Shown: positions 1-8,004, numbered from the stretch's first letter. The stretch: 28,507 nucleotides of DNA from Lachnospiraceae bacterium (GCA_900765975.1 CAAFTS010000030.1:1-28507), one strand, 5' to 3'. A program made the numbers and translations. The notes: generated by a model from the sequence alone, not told the origin.

Positions 1-117
1 GGTCAGGTAGTATTCCCTTTGGGAATCTCCACCTTATCCTTGACATTACATTTGGGGTGAAGTGTTACCAATCATTGACACCTATACAATCTGCAACGGC
101 GATTTTTTAAGATTCAT

Positions 118-146
118 TTTACAACTAGAGGATTGAGCGATATAAT
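118..146 (+). promoter_or_regulatory. sigma-A type promoter of azlCD
   Basis: A -35 box TTTACA (118-123) and a perfect -10 box TATAAT (141-146) are separated by exactly 17 bases, which puts the predicted start of transcription near 153. The azlC ribosome binding site follows about 25 bases further on. The match is seen directly; activity is inferred. Confidence 0.7.
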
Positions 147-191
147 ATAAAATTAGGGTCAAAAAGATATTATACAAAGGTGGTACATATT

Positions 192-956
192 GTGAATGAA
201 ACACATATAGATTATTCATTTCAAACTAAAGCGAATAAAACTGCCCTTCGTCAGGGCTTTCACGATGGTATTCCCATCGGGCTTGGTTACTTTGCAGTTT
301 CTTTTTCTTTGGGAATCGTTGCGCGCAATGCCGGACTTTCCCCTTTCCAAGGATTTTTAGCTAGTGCGTTATGCAGTGCGTCTGCTGGAGAATATGCCGG
401 TTTTACATTGATTGCTGCAATGGGAACTTTTTTAGAACTCGCAATCATAACGTTTATTACAAATGCTCGTTATCTTTTAATGAGCTGTGCACTTAGTCAA
501 AAGGCTGATCCAGATATGCCTCTTAGACATCGCCTTCTAACTTCCTTTTATATTACAGATGAATTATTTGCTATCTCCATCGCACGTCCCGGTGTTTTAA
601 ATCCTTATTATTTCTATGGAGCCGTATTGATCGCCTCTCCTTGCTGGGCAACTGGAACTGCCCTTGGAGTTATTGCGGGAAATCTTATGCCACTGCGCCT
701 TGTCAGTGCATTCAGCGTTGCCCTCTACGGAATGTTTCTAGCGGTTATCATTCCTCCAGCACGCAAAGATAAGGTCATTGCCGGGTTGATTGTACTTGCC
801 TTTATTTCCAGTTTTTGTGCAACATACTTGCCGGTAATCTCAAAAATTTCCGATGGCACACGTACTATTTTGTTAACTGTAGTTATTTCTGCAGTAGCAG
901 CACTCTTATTTCCAAGAAAATCAGAAACATCCAAGGAAGGCGGTGAACAGGCATGA
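192..956 (+). CDS. azlC: AzlC family branched-chain amino-acid exporter subunit
   Basis: This is the large membrane subunit of the AzlCD family, which exports branched-chain amino acids and analogues from the cytoplasm. The protein shows the family pattern: an N-terminal GIPIGLGYFAVSFSLG segment, a conserved SASAGEYAGF stretch, TNARYLLMS and several hydrophobic helices across about 254 residues. A GTG start at 180 is possible, but the ribosome binding site AAAGGTGG (176-183) overlaps it and lies 8 bases before the GTG at 192, so 192 is the better start. Its stop overlaps the azlD start in an ATGA arrangement, which implies translational coupling. The two genes form a self-contained operon convergent with the ECF/DUF62 operon. 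Family assignment is confident; the exact substrate is not visible. Confidence 0.9.
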   Translation: MNETHIDYSFQTKANKTALRQGFHDGIPIGLGYFAVSFSLGIVARNAGLSPFQGFLASALCSASAGEYAGFTLIAAMGTFLELAIITFITNARYLLMSCALSQKADPDMPLRHRLLTSFYITDELFAISIARPGVLNPYYFYGAVLIASPCWATGTALGVIAGNLMPLRLVSAFSVALYGMFLAVIIPPARKDKVIAGLIVLAFISSFCATYLPVISKISDGTRTILLTVVISAVAALLFPRKSETSKEGGEQA

Positions 957-1264
957 CAACTTACAGAATCTATATTTATATTTTGATCATGGCGGCTGTA
1001 TCCTATGCAATTCGTGTTCTGCCAATGACATTCATACGCAAGCCAATTACAAATCAATTTATACAATCCTTTTTATATTATGTTCCTTACGTAACATTGG
1101 CTGTTATGACCTTTCCGGCAATCATCGAGGCAACTCAGAGCCCATTTTCTGGTCTCATTGCATTACTGGTCGGCATGACTGCCGCATGGTTCGGCGCTGG
1201 ATTGTTTAAAGTGGCCGTCTCTTGTTGTACAATTGTATTTCTGGTTGAACTGTTGTTATTATGA
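953..1264 (+). CDS. azlD: AzlD family branched-chain amino-acid exporter small subunit
   Basis: A 103-residue, almost entirely hydrophobic protein of the usual AzlD size, with about four predicted membrane segments and the family motif AIRVLPMTFIRKPI near the N terminus. AzlD is the small partner subunit of AzlC in branched-chain amino-acid export. It starts at the ATG inside the azlC stop region (ATGA overlap, 953-956). No separate strong ribosome binding site is needed, although GGAAGGCGG lies about 10 bases upstream. The stop is followed 30 bases later by a long terminator hairpin. Confidence 0.88.
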   Translation: MTTYRIYIYILIMAAVSYAIRVLPMTFIRKPITNQFIQSFLYYVPYVTLAVMTFPAIIEATQSPFSGLIALLVGMTAAWFGAGLFKVAVSCCTIVFLVELLLL

Positions 1265-1294
1265 TAAAAGATCATAGAAACTTGACATTCTGAC

Positions 1295-1345
1295 AATAAG
1301 GGGGCAGATGTAACTCGTCCGAGTCACATCTGCCCCTTATTTTAG
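1295..1345. terminator. long bidirectional terminator between azlD and gntR
   Basis: Two arms reading AATAAGGGGGCAGATGT and ACATCTGCCCCTTATT pair almost perfectly (one bulged G). A further inner ACTCG/CGAGT pairing leaves a two-base loop. A-rich and T-rich flanks on both sides give a U-run in either direction. It sits between two convergent genes, so it most likely ends both azlD and the gntR operon. Confidence 0.88.
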
Positions 1346-1371
1346 AACGAGCTATTTCCCAATAGCCCATT

Positions 1372-2124
1372 CTATAAATCACGATTTTGAAATACGATAT
1401 CATATTCCTCCGGAAGGAAATAAAATTTACCTCTTGAAATTGCTTCTTTCTCCTTATTATAGAAAATTTCCTCTATAAAAATAATCGGAGTCTCTTTTGG
1501 AACTTTTATATAATTTGTAATATAATCTTCTGCATATACCAACTTAATTGACATTTTTACCGATGAAGACATTTCAAAAATGTATTTGTTAATAACTTCT
1601 CGTACATCTTCTTCCTTTCCCAGATCCACCTTTAAACTTTCAATAAATTTAACCGGAATCTGCATAAAGGAATGCCCTACAGACTTTCCATTTGTATAAA
1701 ATACACTGTTGCCAGCTAAAACAATCTCATTAGCTCCGAGGCCAAGCTTTCGTTGACCGACTTCTGTAGCCGGTCCAAAATTATAATATACCTCAATCTT
1801 GTCTATCTCGCTTCTGCTACATGCAATCATTGGATTATATAACCCACCATTTTTCTGGCCACGGTTCTTATCATATGTTACAAATGTACCTTTTCCCTGC
1901 ATCTTCGCAACCAATCCATCTTCTACAAGAACCGTCAGCGCCTGGCGCAATGTATTTCTGCTTACATTGTACTTTGCTGCTAGAGTTGCCTCTCCCGGTA
2001 ATTTTGTCCCCGATTCATAGACACCATCCATAATATCTGTATATAGCCGATCATAAATAGGAACATAGGAAGGAATTTTACTGTTTCCTAATGATTTTAC
2101 TTGCTCATTTACTTCGTGTTCCAT
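1372..2124 (-). CDS. GntR family (HTH plus UTRA) transcriptional regulator
   Basis: A 250-residue regulator. The N-terminal winged helix-turn-helix (about residues 15-80) carries the GntR signatures SGTKLPGEATLAAKYNVSRN, TLRQAL and GLVAKMQGKGTFV. The C-terminal half (about 90-250) has the layout of a UTRA ligand-binding domain, ending in a YDIVF-type strand. An ATG at 2169 would add 15 residues, but it lies inside the preceding acetyltransferase gene. The ATG at 2124 comes 8 bases after that gene's stop, so it is preferred; GGAAAGGA lies somewhat far upstream of it. As last gene of the ECF/DUF62 operon it most likely represses that operon and itself, by binding the palindromes around the promoter near 7850-7976. 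The effector is unknown. Confidence 0.87.
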   Translation of the reverse strand: MEHEVNEQVKSLGNSKIPSYVPIYDRLYTDIMDGVYESGTKLPGEATLAAKYNVSRNTLRQALTVLVEDGLVAKMQGKGTFVTYDKNRGQKNGGLYNPMIACSRSEIDKIEVYYNFGPATEVGQRKLGLGANEIVLAGNSVFYTNGKSVGHSFMQIPVKFIESLKVDLGKEEDVREVINKYIFEMSSSVKMSIKLVYAEDYITNYIKVPKETPIIFIEEIFYNKEKEAISRGKFYFLPEEYDIVFQNRDL

Positions 2125-2132
2125 GTACTTTT

Positions 2133-2921
2133 CTAAATCCTTTCCAGCGTGCTCCATCCTCCCAGACATTCAAAACCTAATTTTTCAAAAAGCGGTTGAA
2201 GGCGACTATCTGAAAATAAACAAGGATTTTTCCCACGTTTCAGAAGATATCTGCATAATGCCGATAGTACTTGTGATGCATATTTTTTTCTTCTATACTC
2301 TTTTTCTGTTGCAAGTCCGCCAATCATTGCCGTCTTCTCAGCCTCTGTTGTAGTATTTCCATGTGAAATAATCTGTCCCTCTTTACAAATGAATAAGTGT
2401 ACTCCATCTCCATTTACAATTCTGTCGCGAATCATTTCTTTGGAAGTATATAAAGCTCGAATCTCAGGAATTTCTCCTAAAAACTGAAAAATATCATCTA
2501 CGTCTGCTTCTGTCGCCTGCAAAACACTATCGCATGTCTCGCTTTCTTCATATAAACGCTCTGTTGTTGTCAACTTATATAATTGTTTTTCAACACACCG
2601 ATAGTCCTCTGCAAGAACTTCACTAATATTTTTCAGTGCACTGCTTTTTCCCATTATAACAAAAACTGGAAAACTTTTCAAAATAGTTTGAATACTTGAT
2701 TGTTGTAATCCATCCTCTTTACTATAAACCAAAAGATTTGTATAGAATCTCAGATAAACGCCTTTACAAGTATCTTCTTCCCATTCCATCCATACATCTT
2801 GACACTGATTTTCAAAACCATATGTTGCAATATCTGCCAGAAGAAATGTATTATACTCCTGTTCCTGCTCCAGATATTTTTTTAAAATCTTCTCATCTTT
2901 TGCAGTACATTTTCTAAGCAT
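2133..2921 (-). CDS. GNAT family N-acetyltransferase
   Basis: A 262-residue protein whose C-terminal half (about residues 130-260) has the GNAT acetyl-CoA fold pattern. It includes GLATEKEYRRKKYASQVLSA, an R/Q-x-x-G/K-x-A type pyrophosphate loop, followed by the LFEKLGFE strand common near the end of the family. The N-terminal half is helical and not specific. A longer reading from 2984 is open, but GAGAGG lies 6 bases before the ATG at 2921, so that start is chosen. It overlaps the upstream DUF62 gene by 8 bases, and gntR begins 8 bases after its stop. The acceptor substrate is unknown; its place in the operon suggests a small amine or amino compound related to the transported substrate or the DUF62 products. 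Confidence 0.8.
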   Translation of the reverse strand: MLRKCTAKDEKILKKYLEQEQEYNTFLLADIATYGFENQCQDVWMEWEEDTCKGVYLRFYTNLLVYSKEDGLQQSSIQTILKSFPVFVIMGKSSALKNISEVLAEDYRCVEKQLYKLTTTERLYEESETCDSVLQATEADVDDIFQFLGEIPEIRALYTSKEMIRDRIVNGDGVHLFICKEGQIISHGNTTTEAEKTAMIGGLATEKEYRRKKYASQVLSALCRYLLKRGKNPCLFSDSRLQPLFEKLGFECLGGWSTLERI

Positions 2922-3765
2922 TTTCTTTCCTCTCAATCCGAATGGTCCAACCTTCTCCACCTTTAATCTGATATTTCTCAGCAAAGCTTCTTTGATTTAA
3001 TCCCAACGCCATAAAGGATGCCAGACCATTAAAAAGCACCGGTTCTCCAATTTCTACAAATCCGAATGAACGATGATACAATACATCAGAATCAAAAATA
3101 ACATTTTCGTGTTCTTTTATCTGAATATGTACCCAATCTCCTTCTTTGATCCCTGTCTTTTCAAAATCATCATTCAAAATATTAGTACTGATATTTCCAA
3201 ATTTCTCCAGCGCCTCTGCAATAGAACCTTCTGCATATCCTTCCTCACATTTTCCATAAGTTACGTCATGCACTACTATTTCATCTACCGGATACGCTTC
3301 TCCTACTTCTTCAAAAGAAATCACACCTGCTGCCAATCGAGCACCACAATATGCAAATAAATCTCTTCCATGAAATACATTTACTTTTTCTGACCCCGGA
3401 TACCGATTTATCGTTTCATCAATCTCACGAATTTCTTCAATTCCATACATTTCTTTTATAAATGTCAAAGTTCCGTTATCTGGTGTAACTATATAATACC
3501 CGTTTTTTGTTTTTGCTACGCTTGCTTTTCTTTCTGTTCCGACTCCCGGATCTACAACGGAAACAAATACCGTCCCCTTTGGCCAATATTTTACCGTATA
3601 TTGTAAACACTGTGATGCAGCAAGCGTATTGAACTGATCAATCGTATGAGACAGATCATATATTTCAAGCTGCGGATCTACCTGCTTGCACACTCCATAC
3701 ATAGATGCAACTGCACCCCAATTCAAACCAAAATCAGTCTGAAATACTATACATGCTTTATTCAT
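2914..3765 (-). CDS. DUF62-type SAM hydroxide adenosyltransferase (SAM hydrolase), copy A
   Basis: This 283-residue protein belongs to the S-adenosylmethionine hydroxide adenosyltransferase family (DUF62, relatives of fluorinase and chlorinase). Characterized members use water to split SAM into adenosine and methionine. Visible family marks are QTDFG (D11), VVDPGVGT with R79 a few residues on, TPDNGTL, FHGRDLFA (H132) and GNISTNI. D72, R79 and H132 match the Asp-Arg-His triad described for water-using members. The start is preceded by GAGGTGA at a good distance. It lies 18 bases after the paralog's stop and overlaps the acetyltransferase gene by 8 bases. Because all recognizable catalytic residues are kept, this copy is probably the active hydrolase. 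Confidence 0.88.
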   Translation of the reverse strand: MNKACIVFQTDFGLNWGAVASMYGVCKQVDPQLEIYDLSHTIDQFNTLAASQCLQYTVKYWPKGTVFVSVVDPGVGTERKASVAKTKNGYYIVTPDNGTLTFIKEMYGIEEIREIDETINRYPGSEKVNVFHGRDLFAYCGARLAAGVISFEEVGEAYPVDEIVVHDVTYGKCEEGYAEGSIAEALEKFGNISTNILNDDFEKTGIKEGDWVHIQIKEHENVIFDSDVLYHRSFGFVEIGEPVLFNGLASFMALGLNQRSFAEKYQIKGGEGWTIRIERKENA

Positions 3766-3783
3766 GTTTTCACCTCTGGATTC

Positions 3784-4629
3784 TTATTCTGCCTTTTTAA
3801 AAGAAATTGTCCAATCCAATCCTTGTCCAATTCCATATACTGTCACAAAATTTCGTAAATTTAACGCAATTTGTACAGTCAGTGATTCACTGACCATCAC
3901 AACCGGCTCACCTTCGTTTACATATCCAAATGATTTACAATACTTGGCTTCACCACGATATTTTTCTTCGCCCTTATGGCAAATACTTACTTCTACAGTA
4001 TCTCCAAAAGACACTCCTGTATCTTCTAACATCTGATATGGTATATTTGATGATACTAAGCCAAAATGTACTCCTGCACTCTGGATCATTCCCGCAACAG
4101 TTCCATCCTCTTTACATTCCGGTTTTACAATCGGAAGCATCACAACTTCTTCAATCGGATATACTGGGCCTACTTCTTCCCATGTAATCACACCTGCTGC
4201 CAATCGAGCTGCACAATACGCAAATAAATCTCTTCCATGGAAAATACTGCATGCTTTTGTAGAAGTCCAACGGTTAATTGTCTCATCAATCTCTCTAACT
4301 TCTTCAATTCCTATTTTTTCTGCTACATGTGTCAATGACCCATTATCTGGTGTCACAACATACTGTCCATTTTTTAATTTTGCCACACACGCTTTTCGAT
4401 TTGTTCCTACTCCCGGATCTACAACAGAAACAAATACTGTTCCCTCCGGCCAAAAATCAACTACATAATCAAGACTAATAGATGCTGTAAAAATATCAAA
4501 TCCCGGAATCGCATGAGTATTGTTAAAAATCTTTAATTCTGGATCTACCATCTGGCACACACCATACATTGTACATACTGCACTTGTATCTGCCGTAAAA
4601 TCTGTTTGCATTACAATTGCTGATTTCAT
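3784..4629 (-). CDS. DUF62-type SAM hydroxide adenosyltransferase homolog, copy B
   Basis: A 281-residue tandem paralog of the next gene downstream. It shares VVDPGVGT, TPDNGSL and FHGRDLFA, so the D71-R78-H131 triad is present. It differs where copy A looks canonical: QTDFT instead of QTDFG, GLVSSNI instead of GNISTNI, and a changed C-terminal stretch. These lie in the nucleoside-binding part of the family, which suggests another ligand or a non-identical partner in a mixed oligomer (inference). A start at 4647 is open, but AAAGGGG (4638-4644) lies 8 bases before the ATG at 4629, so that start is chosen. It follows the EcfT gene by 47 bases in the same operon. Confidence 0.86.
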   Translation of the reverse strand: MKSAIVMQTDFTADTSAVCTMYGVCQMVDPELKIFNNTHAIPGFDIFTASISLDYVVDFWPEGTVFVSVVDPGVGTNRKACVAKLKNGQYVVTPDNGSLTHVAEKIGIEEVREIDETINRWTSTKACSIFHGRDLFAYCAARLAAGVITWEEVGPVYPIEEVVMLPIVKPECKEDGTVAGMIQSAGVHFGLVSSNIPYQMLEDTGVSFGDTVEVSICHKGEEKYRGEAKYCKSFGYVNEGEPVVMVSESLTVQIALNLRNFVTVYGIGQGLDWTISFKKAE

Positions 4630-4676
4630 TTTATTTACCCCTTTCATCTAACGGTTATTTCTATGCTTAAATCAAT

Positions 4677-5528
4677 TTATACAAAAGGATACCAAAGTTG
4701 CAAATAATTTGGAGAAAGCATTTTATAAGCAATATAGGCAATACAAATTCCCAACATCACCAAATATACAACTCGAAATACTTTATCTGCCGCCGTCATT
4801 TCATGTTCTGCATAATAACTACGTTTCTTTAACTTTCCATATCCTCTCAAATCCATTGCATTCGCAATATTTCCAACCTTGTCAAAGGAAGATAACAACA
4901 AAGGTACAATAATCAATACCATTTGCTTCAATCTCTTCCACAAGCCAATTTTCTTTGGATCCATTTCTACACCACGTGCCTGCATACTCGTTGAAATATT
5001 TTGATAATCTCTTACAATATCTGGAATACAACGATATGCCAGTTCTACCACCGTACATATTTTATAAGGTACTTTCACAGAATATAATCCAGCTGCAAAC
5101 TCAGATGGCGTAATAGAAAGCATAAATGTAATAGACACTGTGAATGTTGCTAAAATCTTAATGAATCGTGTAAACAAATACCATAATGTTTCTCCACTGA
5201 CATACAAATATCCTGGTAAATCTGCTAATACCGTCCTGGATGCACAGAATTTACTTCCGATATCCGGATCTGCGATAAAAAACAAAAATAGGTTCAATAC
5301 ATTCATTACGATAAAAAAGACAAACATAATTCGGATAGGTTTCCAATTCGGACGCATTGAAATTAGTCCAATCACACCGGCAAATAGTACTGGTAGAATC
5401 AGTCGCAAATCCCATGACATAATCAAGTATACCGTTGCTACAATGAATAATCTTACCTTTGTAGTTCCTGTCAATTGATGAAGCATTGTGCTACCTGGTT
5501 GAAAATTAATCAGAAATCGGTTATTCAC
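4677..5528 (-). CDS. ECF transporter transmembrane component (EcfT/CbiQ family)
   Basis: A 283-residue membrane protein with about five to six hydrophobic segments. EcfT couples ATP hydrolysis by the cytoplasmic ATPases to the substrate-binding S component. The two coupling-helix signatures are visible in the cytoplasmic loop: SMQARGVEMD (first Ala-Arg-Gly) and AMDLRGYG (second, with Leu in place of Ala). The likely start is a GTG at 5528, which overlaps the end of the ATPase gene by 8 bases and so implies coupled translation. Its position between the fused ATPase and the DUF62 genes makes it part of a dedicated (group I) ECF transporter with its own T and A subunits. Confidence 0.88.
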   Translation of the reverse strand: MNNRFLINFQPGSTMLHQLTGTTKVRLFIVATVYLIMSWDLRLILPVLFAGVIGLISMRPNWKPIRIMFVFFIVMNVLNLFLFFIADPDIGSKFCASRTVLADLPGYLYVSGETLWYLFTRFIKILATFTVSITFMLSITPSEFAAGLYSVKVPYKICTVVELAYRCIPDIVRDYQNISTSMQARGVEMDPKKIGLWKRLKQMVLIIVPLLLSSFDKVGNIANAMDLRGYGKLKKRSYYAEHEMTAADKVFRVVYLVMLGICIAYIAYKMLSPNYLQLWYPFV

Positions 5529-7230
5529 CTGCTTTCACCGTCCTTTCGTAAGAAATGAAATGAGAAATAAATTCCTCCGGCGATACACCGATTCTGCACG
5601 CCAATGTATAAAGTGATGTCTGTTTTAAACTTGCCTTCTGAATAACTTCATCATCAGACAATACTCGGAACACTTTATCATCTGCAATCATTTGACCATC
5701 CGAAAAAACAATCGCACGATCTGTATTCTCAATTGCCAGATGCATATCATGAGTGATCAGTACAATTGTTTTTCCGTACTTTTCATTTAACTCATTAATA
5801 AAATTGATAATCTCTACATAGTGTCGATAATCCTGCCCCGCAGTTGGTTCATCCATTATAATTACATCTGGTTCCAGAGCAAGTACTGCAGCAATTGTAA
5901 TCCGCTTTCTTTGTCCATAACTAACAGAACTAACCGGCCAATTTCTCATAGAATACAAATCACACATTTGTAATGCTTTTTTTGTCCGCTCTTCGACTTC
6001 TTCTTCTGAATATTCACGAAGTTTTAATGCCATTTCTACTTCTTTATGAATAATATCTTTTACAAGCATCTGATTTGGATTTTGCATCACATATCCAATC
6101 ATTTCTCCAACTTCTTTAATTGACAGAGCTTTATAGTCTTTGCCAAGTATTTTAATCATTCCTTCTGTCGGACGATTTACACCGCAAATCAAACGAGCAA
6201 GTGTTGTCTTTCCGGCACCATTCTTCCCTATAAGAGCAATCTTTTCTCCTTGTCTTATCTCACAAGTTACATCTTTTAAAACCTTTACTTCATCATAGGC
6301 AAATGATACATGTTCTACCTCTACAACCGGATCTCCTGTTTTAACATCTTGTGTCAAAACTTCCTTTTGGAAAAACTGTTTTAAACACTCTTTATTTTCT
6401 TCCGTAAGTTCCAAAACTTCTGGATTTGATAACTTCTGCTCTTTCTCAAAACTACATCCTGCATATTTCATCGCTGTGAGATAAAGTGGTTCACGAATTC
6501 CATATTTTTCTAACAAGTCAGACCGCAGCATTTCTTCCGGATTCAAATCTGCAACAATCCGCCCCTCTGCCATTAAAATAATACGGTCAATCGGACGATA
6601 CAGAACATCCTCCAGACGATGTTCAATAATCAAGGCTGTTTTATTCTGATCTCTGCATATCCGATCGATCAAATCCACTGCAACCATTCCCATATGAGGA
6701 TCCAGTGCTGCTAATGGTTCGTCAAAAATCAATACTTTTACTTTATCGTGCATCACCCCGGCCAAAGCAACTTTTTGTTTTTGCCCTCCGGACAACGCAT
6801 ATGGAAGATGTTCCAAAAAATCTTCCATTCCTACGATTTTCGCCGCGCCTTCTACTTTAGGCAGCATCTCTTCTCGCGGCATGTTCTCATTTTCTAACGC
6901 AAATGCAATATCTTCTCCCACTGAAAGACCAACAAACTGAGCATCTGAATCTTGCAATACAGTCCCAACCTTTTTGCTCAACTTGAAAAGGCTTGCCTCT
7001 TTTGTTTCTATCCCATCCACTTTCAGAGAGCCTTTGATTTCTCCCTTTTCAGAAAAAGGAATCAATCCATTTACACAGTTTGATAGAGTGGATTTTCCAC
7101 TTCCGCTCGGTCCCAAAATTAATACCTTTTCCCCTTCATAAATGGTCAGATTGATATCATGAAGTGTAGGTTTTGCTTGAGATTTGTACCGAAATGTAAA
7201 ATCTTTAAATTCAATAACCGGATTTTTCAT
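5521..7230 (-). CDS. ECF transporter ATPase, fused double-domain protein
   Basis: A 569-residue protein with two ABC ATPase domains in one chain, where many ECF systems use two genes (EcfA1 and EcfA2). Domain 1 (about 1-240) has Walker A GPSGSGKST (40-48), signature LSGGQKQKV (from 146) and Walker B VLIFDE (166-171). Domain 2 (about 300-540) has Walker A GKNGAGKTT (335-343), a changed signature VSYGQRKR (from 436), Walker B VIIMDE (456-461) and the switch histidine in LITHD. The second domain therefore has Tyr for Gly in the SGGQ motif. The fused form is typical of dedicated vitamin or precursor importers such as the YkoD and CbrU type. It begins 22 bases after the S-component gene ends. Confidence 0.92.
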   Translation of the reverse strand: MKNPVIEFKDFTFRYKSQAKPTLHDINLTIYEGEKVLILGPSGSGKSTLSNCVNGLIPFSEKGEIKGSLKVDGIETKEASLFKLSKKVGTVLQDSDAQFVGLSVGEDIAFALENENMPREEMLPKVEGAAKIVGMEDFLEHLPYALSGGQKQKVALAGVMHDKVKVLIFDEPLAALDPHMGMVAVDLIDRICRDQNKTALIIEHRLEDVLYRPIDRIILMAEGRIVADLNPEEMLRSDLLEKYGIREPLYLTAMKYAGCSFEKEQKLSNPEVLELTEENKECLKQFFQKEVLTQDVKTGDPVVEVEHVSFAYDEVKVLKDVTCEIRQGEKIALIGKNGAGKTTLARLICGVNRPTEGMIKILGKDYKALSIKEVGEMIGYVMQNPNQMLVKDIIHKEVEMALKLREYSEEEVEERTKKALQMCDLYSMRNWPVSSVSYGQRKRITIAAVLALEPDVIIMDEPTAGQDYRHYVEIINFINELNEKYGKTIVLITHDMHLAIENTDRAIVFSDGQMIADDKVFRVLSDDEVIQKASLKQTSLYTLACRIGVSPEEFISHFISYERTVKAGE

Positions 7231-7252
7231 ATTTCTATCCTGCCTATTTCTT

Positions 7253-7828
7253 TTATTCTGCTGTCAAATTTGTTCTAGATGCATATCGTTTTGCCAATAA
7301 GAATAATACCGGAATTCCTACAATAACAAGAATTGCAATATTTCCTGCACATGCAAAACCAGCCATGATAAATGTTACTTTTAATTCTCCACCATAGAAC
7401 AAATATGTAACAACAGGAGTCACAAGACCAAATGCTACAATATTTCCAATTACACAAAGAATTCCATAAATAATCGCATGTTTTACTTTAAAGATTCCCT
7501 CTGTGATATAAGCACCATATACAGGAAGTAAACCAACGAAAAATCCAAGAACTGCATTTCCTATAGACCAGTCAAACCACATTCCATTTCCTGCAATCAA
7601 ATCTGCAATAATATTACCAATTAATAATGTTACACTACATGGAAGTGCTCCATACATTCCACCTACCACTACAGGTACAATCATCGCTGTAGATAAATGT
7701 GTCTGAGAGAAAATCGGAATTCCACCATACACCATCAATACACCATACAACGCTGCTCCTACCGCCATTGTTACGATGGTCTTTGTATTCCATTCCCCTA
7801 CAATTGCTTTCCCTATTCCTTTTTTCAT
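7253..7828 (-). CDS. ECF transporter S component, substrate unknown
   Basis: A 191-residue integral membrane protein with about six hydrophobic segments, the usual size of an ECF substrate-binding S component. The N-terminal region with TIVTMAVGAALYGVLM carries the AxxxA-like helix 1 expected for contact with EcfT, and LIGNIIADLI and WSIGNAVLGFFVG resemble the riboflavin/cobalamin-type S-component superfamily. First gene of its operon, with GAGGAAAG just before the ATG and a clear promoter upstream. Linked SAM hydrolases suggest a nucleoside, methionine-related or cofactor-like substrate, but this is only context. No vitamin-specific riboswitch was recognized in its short leader. Confidence 0.82.
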   Translation of the reverse strand: MKKGIGKAIVGEWNTKTIVTMAVGAALYGVLMVYGGIPIFSQTHLSTAMIVPVVVGGMYGALPCSVTLLIGNIIADLIAGNGMWFDWSIGNAVLGFFVGLLPVYGAYITEGIFKVKHAIIYGILCVIGNIVAFGLVTPVVTYLFYGGELKVTFIMAGFACAGNIAILVIVGIPVLFLLAKRYASRTNLTAE

Positions 7829-7849
7829 TTTCTTTCCTCACTTTCTATG

Positions 7850-7869
7850 TTGTTGAACATGTTTAATAA
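7850..7869. promoter_or_regulatory. candidate GntR operator 1, just downstream of the transcription start
   Basis: An imperfect 20-base palindrome with arms TTGTTGAACA and TGTTTAATAA (8 of 10 positions pair) around a perfect AACATGTT core. It lies immediately after the predicted start of transcription of the ECF/DUF62 operon, a position where a bound repressor would block elongation. The core half-site is shared with the palindrome at 7964-7976. Binding by the operon's GntR protein is inferred. Confidence 0.6.
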
Positions 7870-7878
7870 GTTACTGTC

Positions 7879-7907
7879 ATTTTATAAAATCTTTATAATT
7901 ATGTCAA
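7879..7907 (-). promoter_or_regulatory. sigma-A promoter of the ECF/DUF62 operon
   Basis: Reading on the - strand, a perfect -35 TTGACA (7907-7902) and -10 TAAAAT (7884-7879) are separated by exactly 17 bases. Transcription should begin near 7872, about 44 bases before the S-component start codon. This is a strong promoter that would need a repressor for control, which fits the two palindromes on either side of it. Confidence 0.78.
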
Positions 7908-7963
7908 TTGATTCTTTACAAACCGTATGAATTTGTTACTTTTCTCCAAAAATCGCTTATTTA

Positions 7964-7976
7964 TATTGTTCAACAT
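7964..7976. promoter_or_regulatory. candidate GntR operator 2, upstream of the -35 box
   Basis: ATTGTTCAACATT contains the 9-base palindrome TGTTCAACA (odd centre). Its half-site matches the TGTTGAACA of operator 1. The two sites are about 110 bases apart and flank the promoter, an arrangement that allows looping or double blocking by a dimeric regulator. Function is inferred. Confidence 0.45.
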
Positions 7977-8004
7977 TTAGACAATCACATACACTTTTCT
8001 ATAC

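Noticed and set aside
1..109. Open reading stretch on the + strand (2-109) and a TTGACA at 40-45 with a partial dyad, suggesting a gene tail or a MerR-type promoter.
   Set aside because: Only about 36 codons with no recognizable protein, and no usable -10 box at 17-19 bases from the TTGACA. The real azlC promoter is further downstream. The left context is missing.
2122..2169. Longer GntR start at 2169 adding 15 residues.
   Set aside because: It lies inside the acetyltransferase gene and adds nothing GntR-like; the ATG at 2124 directly after that gene's stop is a better fit.
7829..7872. Possible vitamin or SAM riboswitch before the ECF S-component gene.
   Set aside because: The predicted leader is only about 44 bases and has no recognizable aptamer or terminator; a repressor site explains it better.
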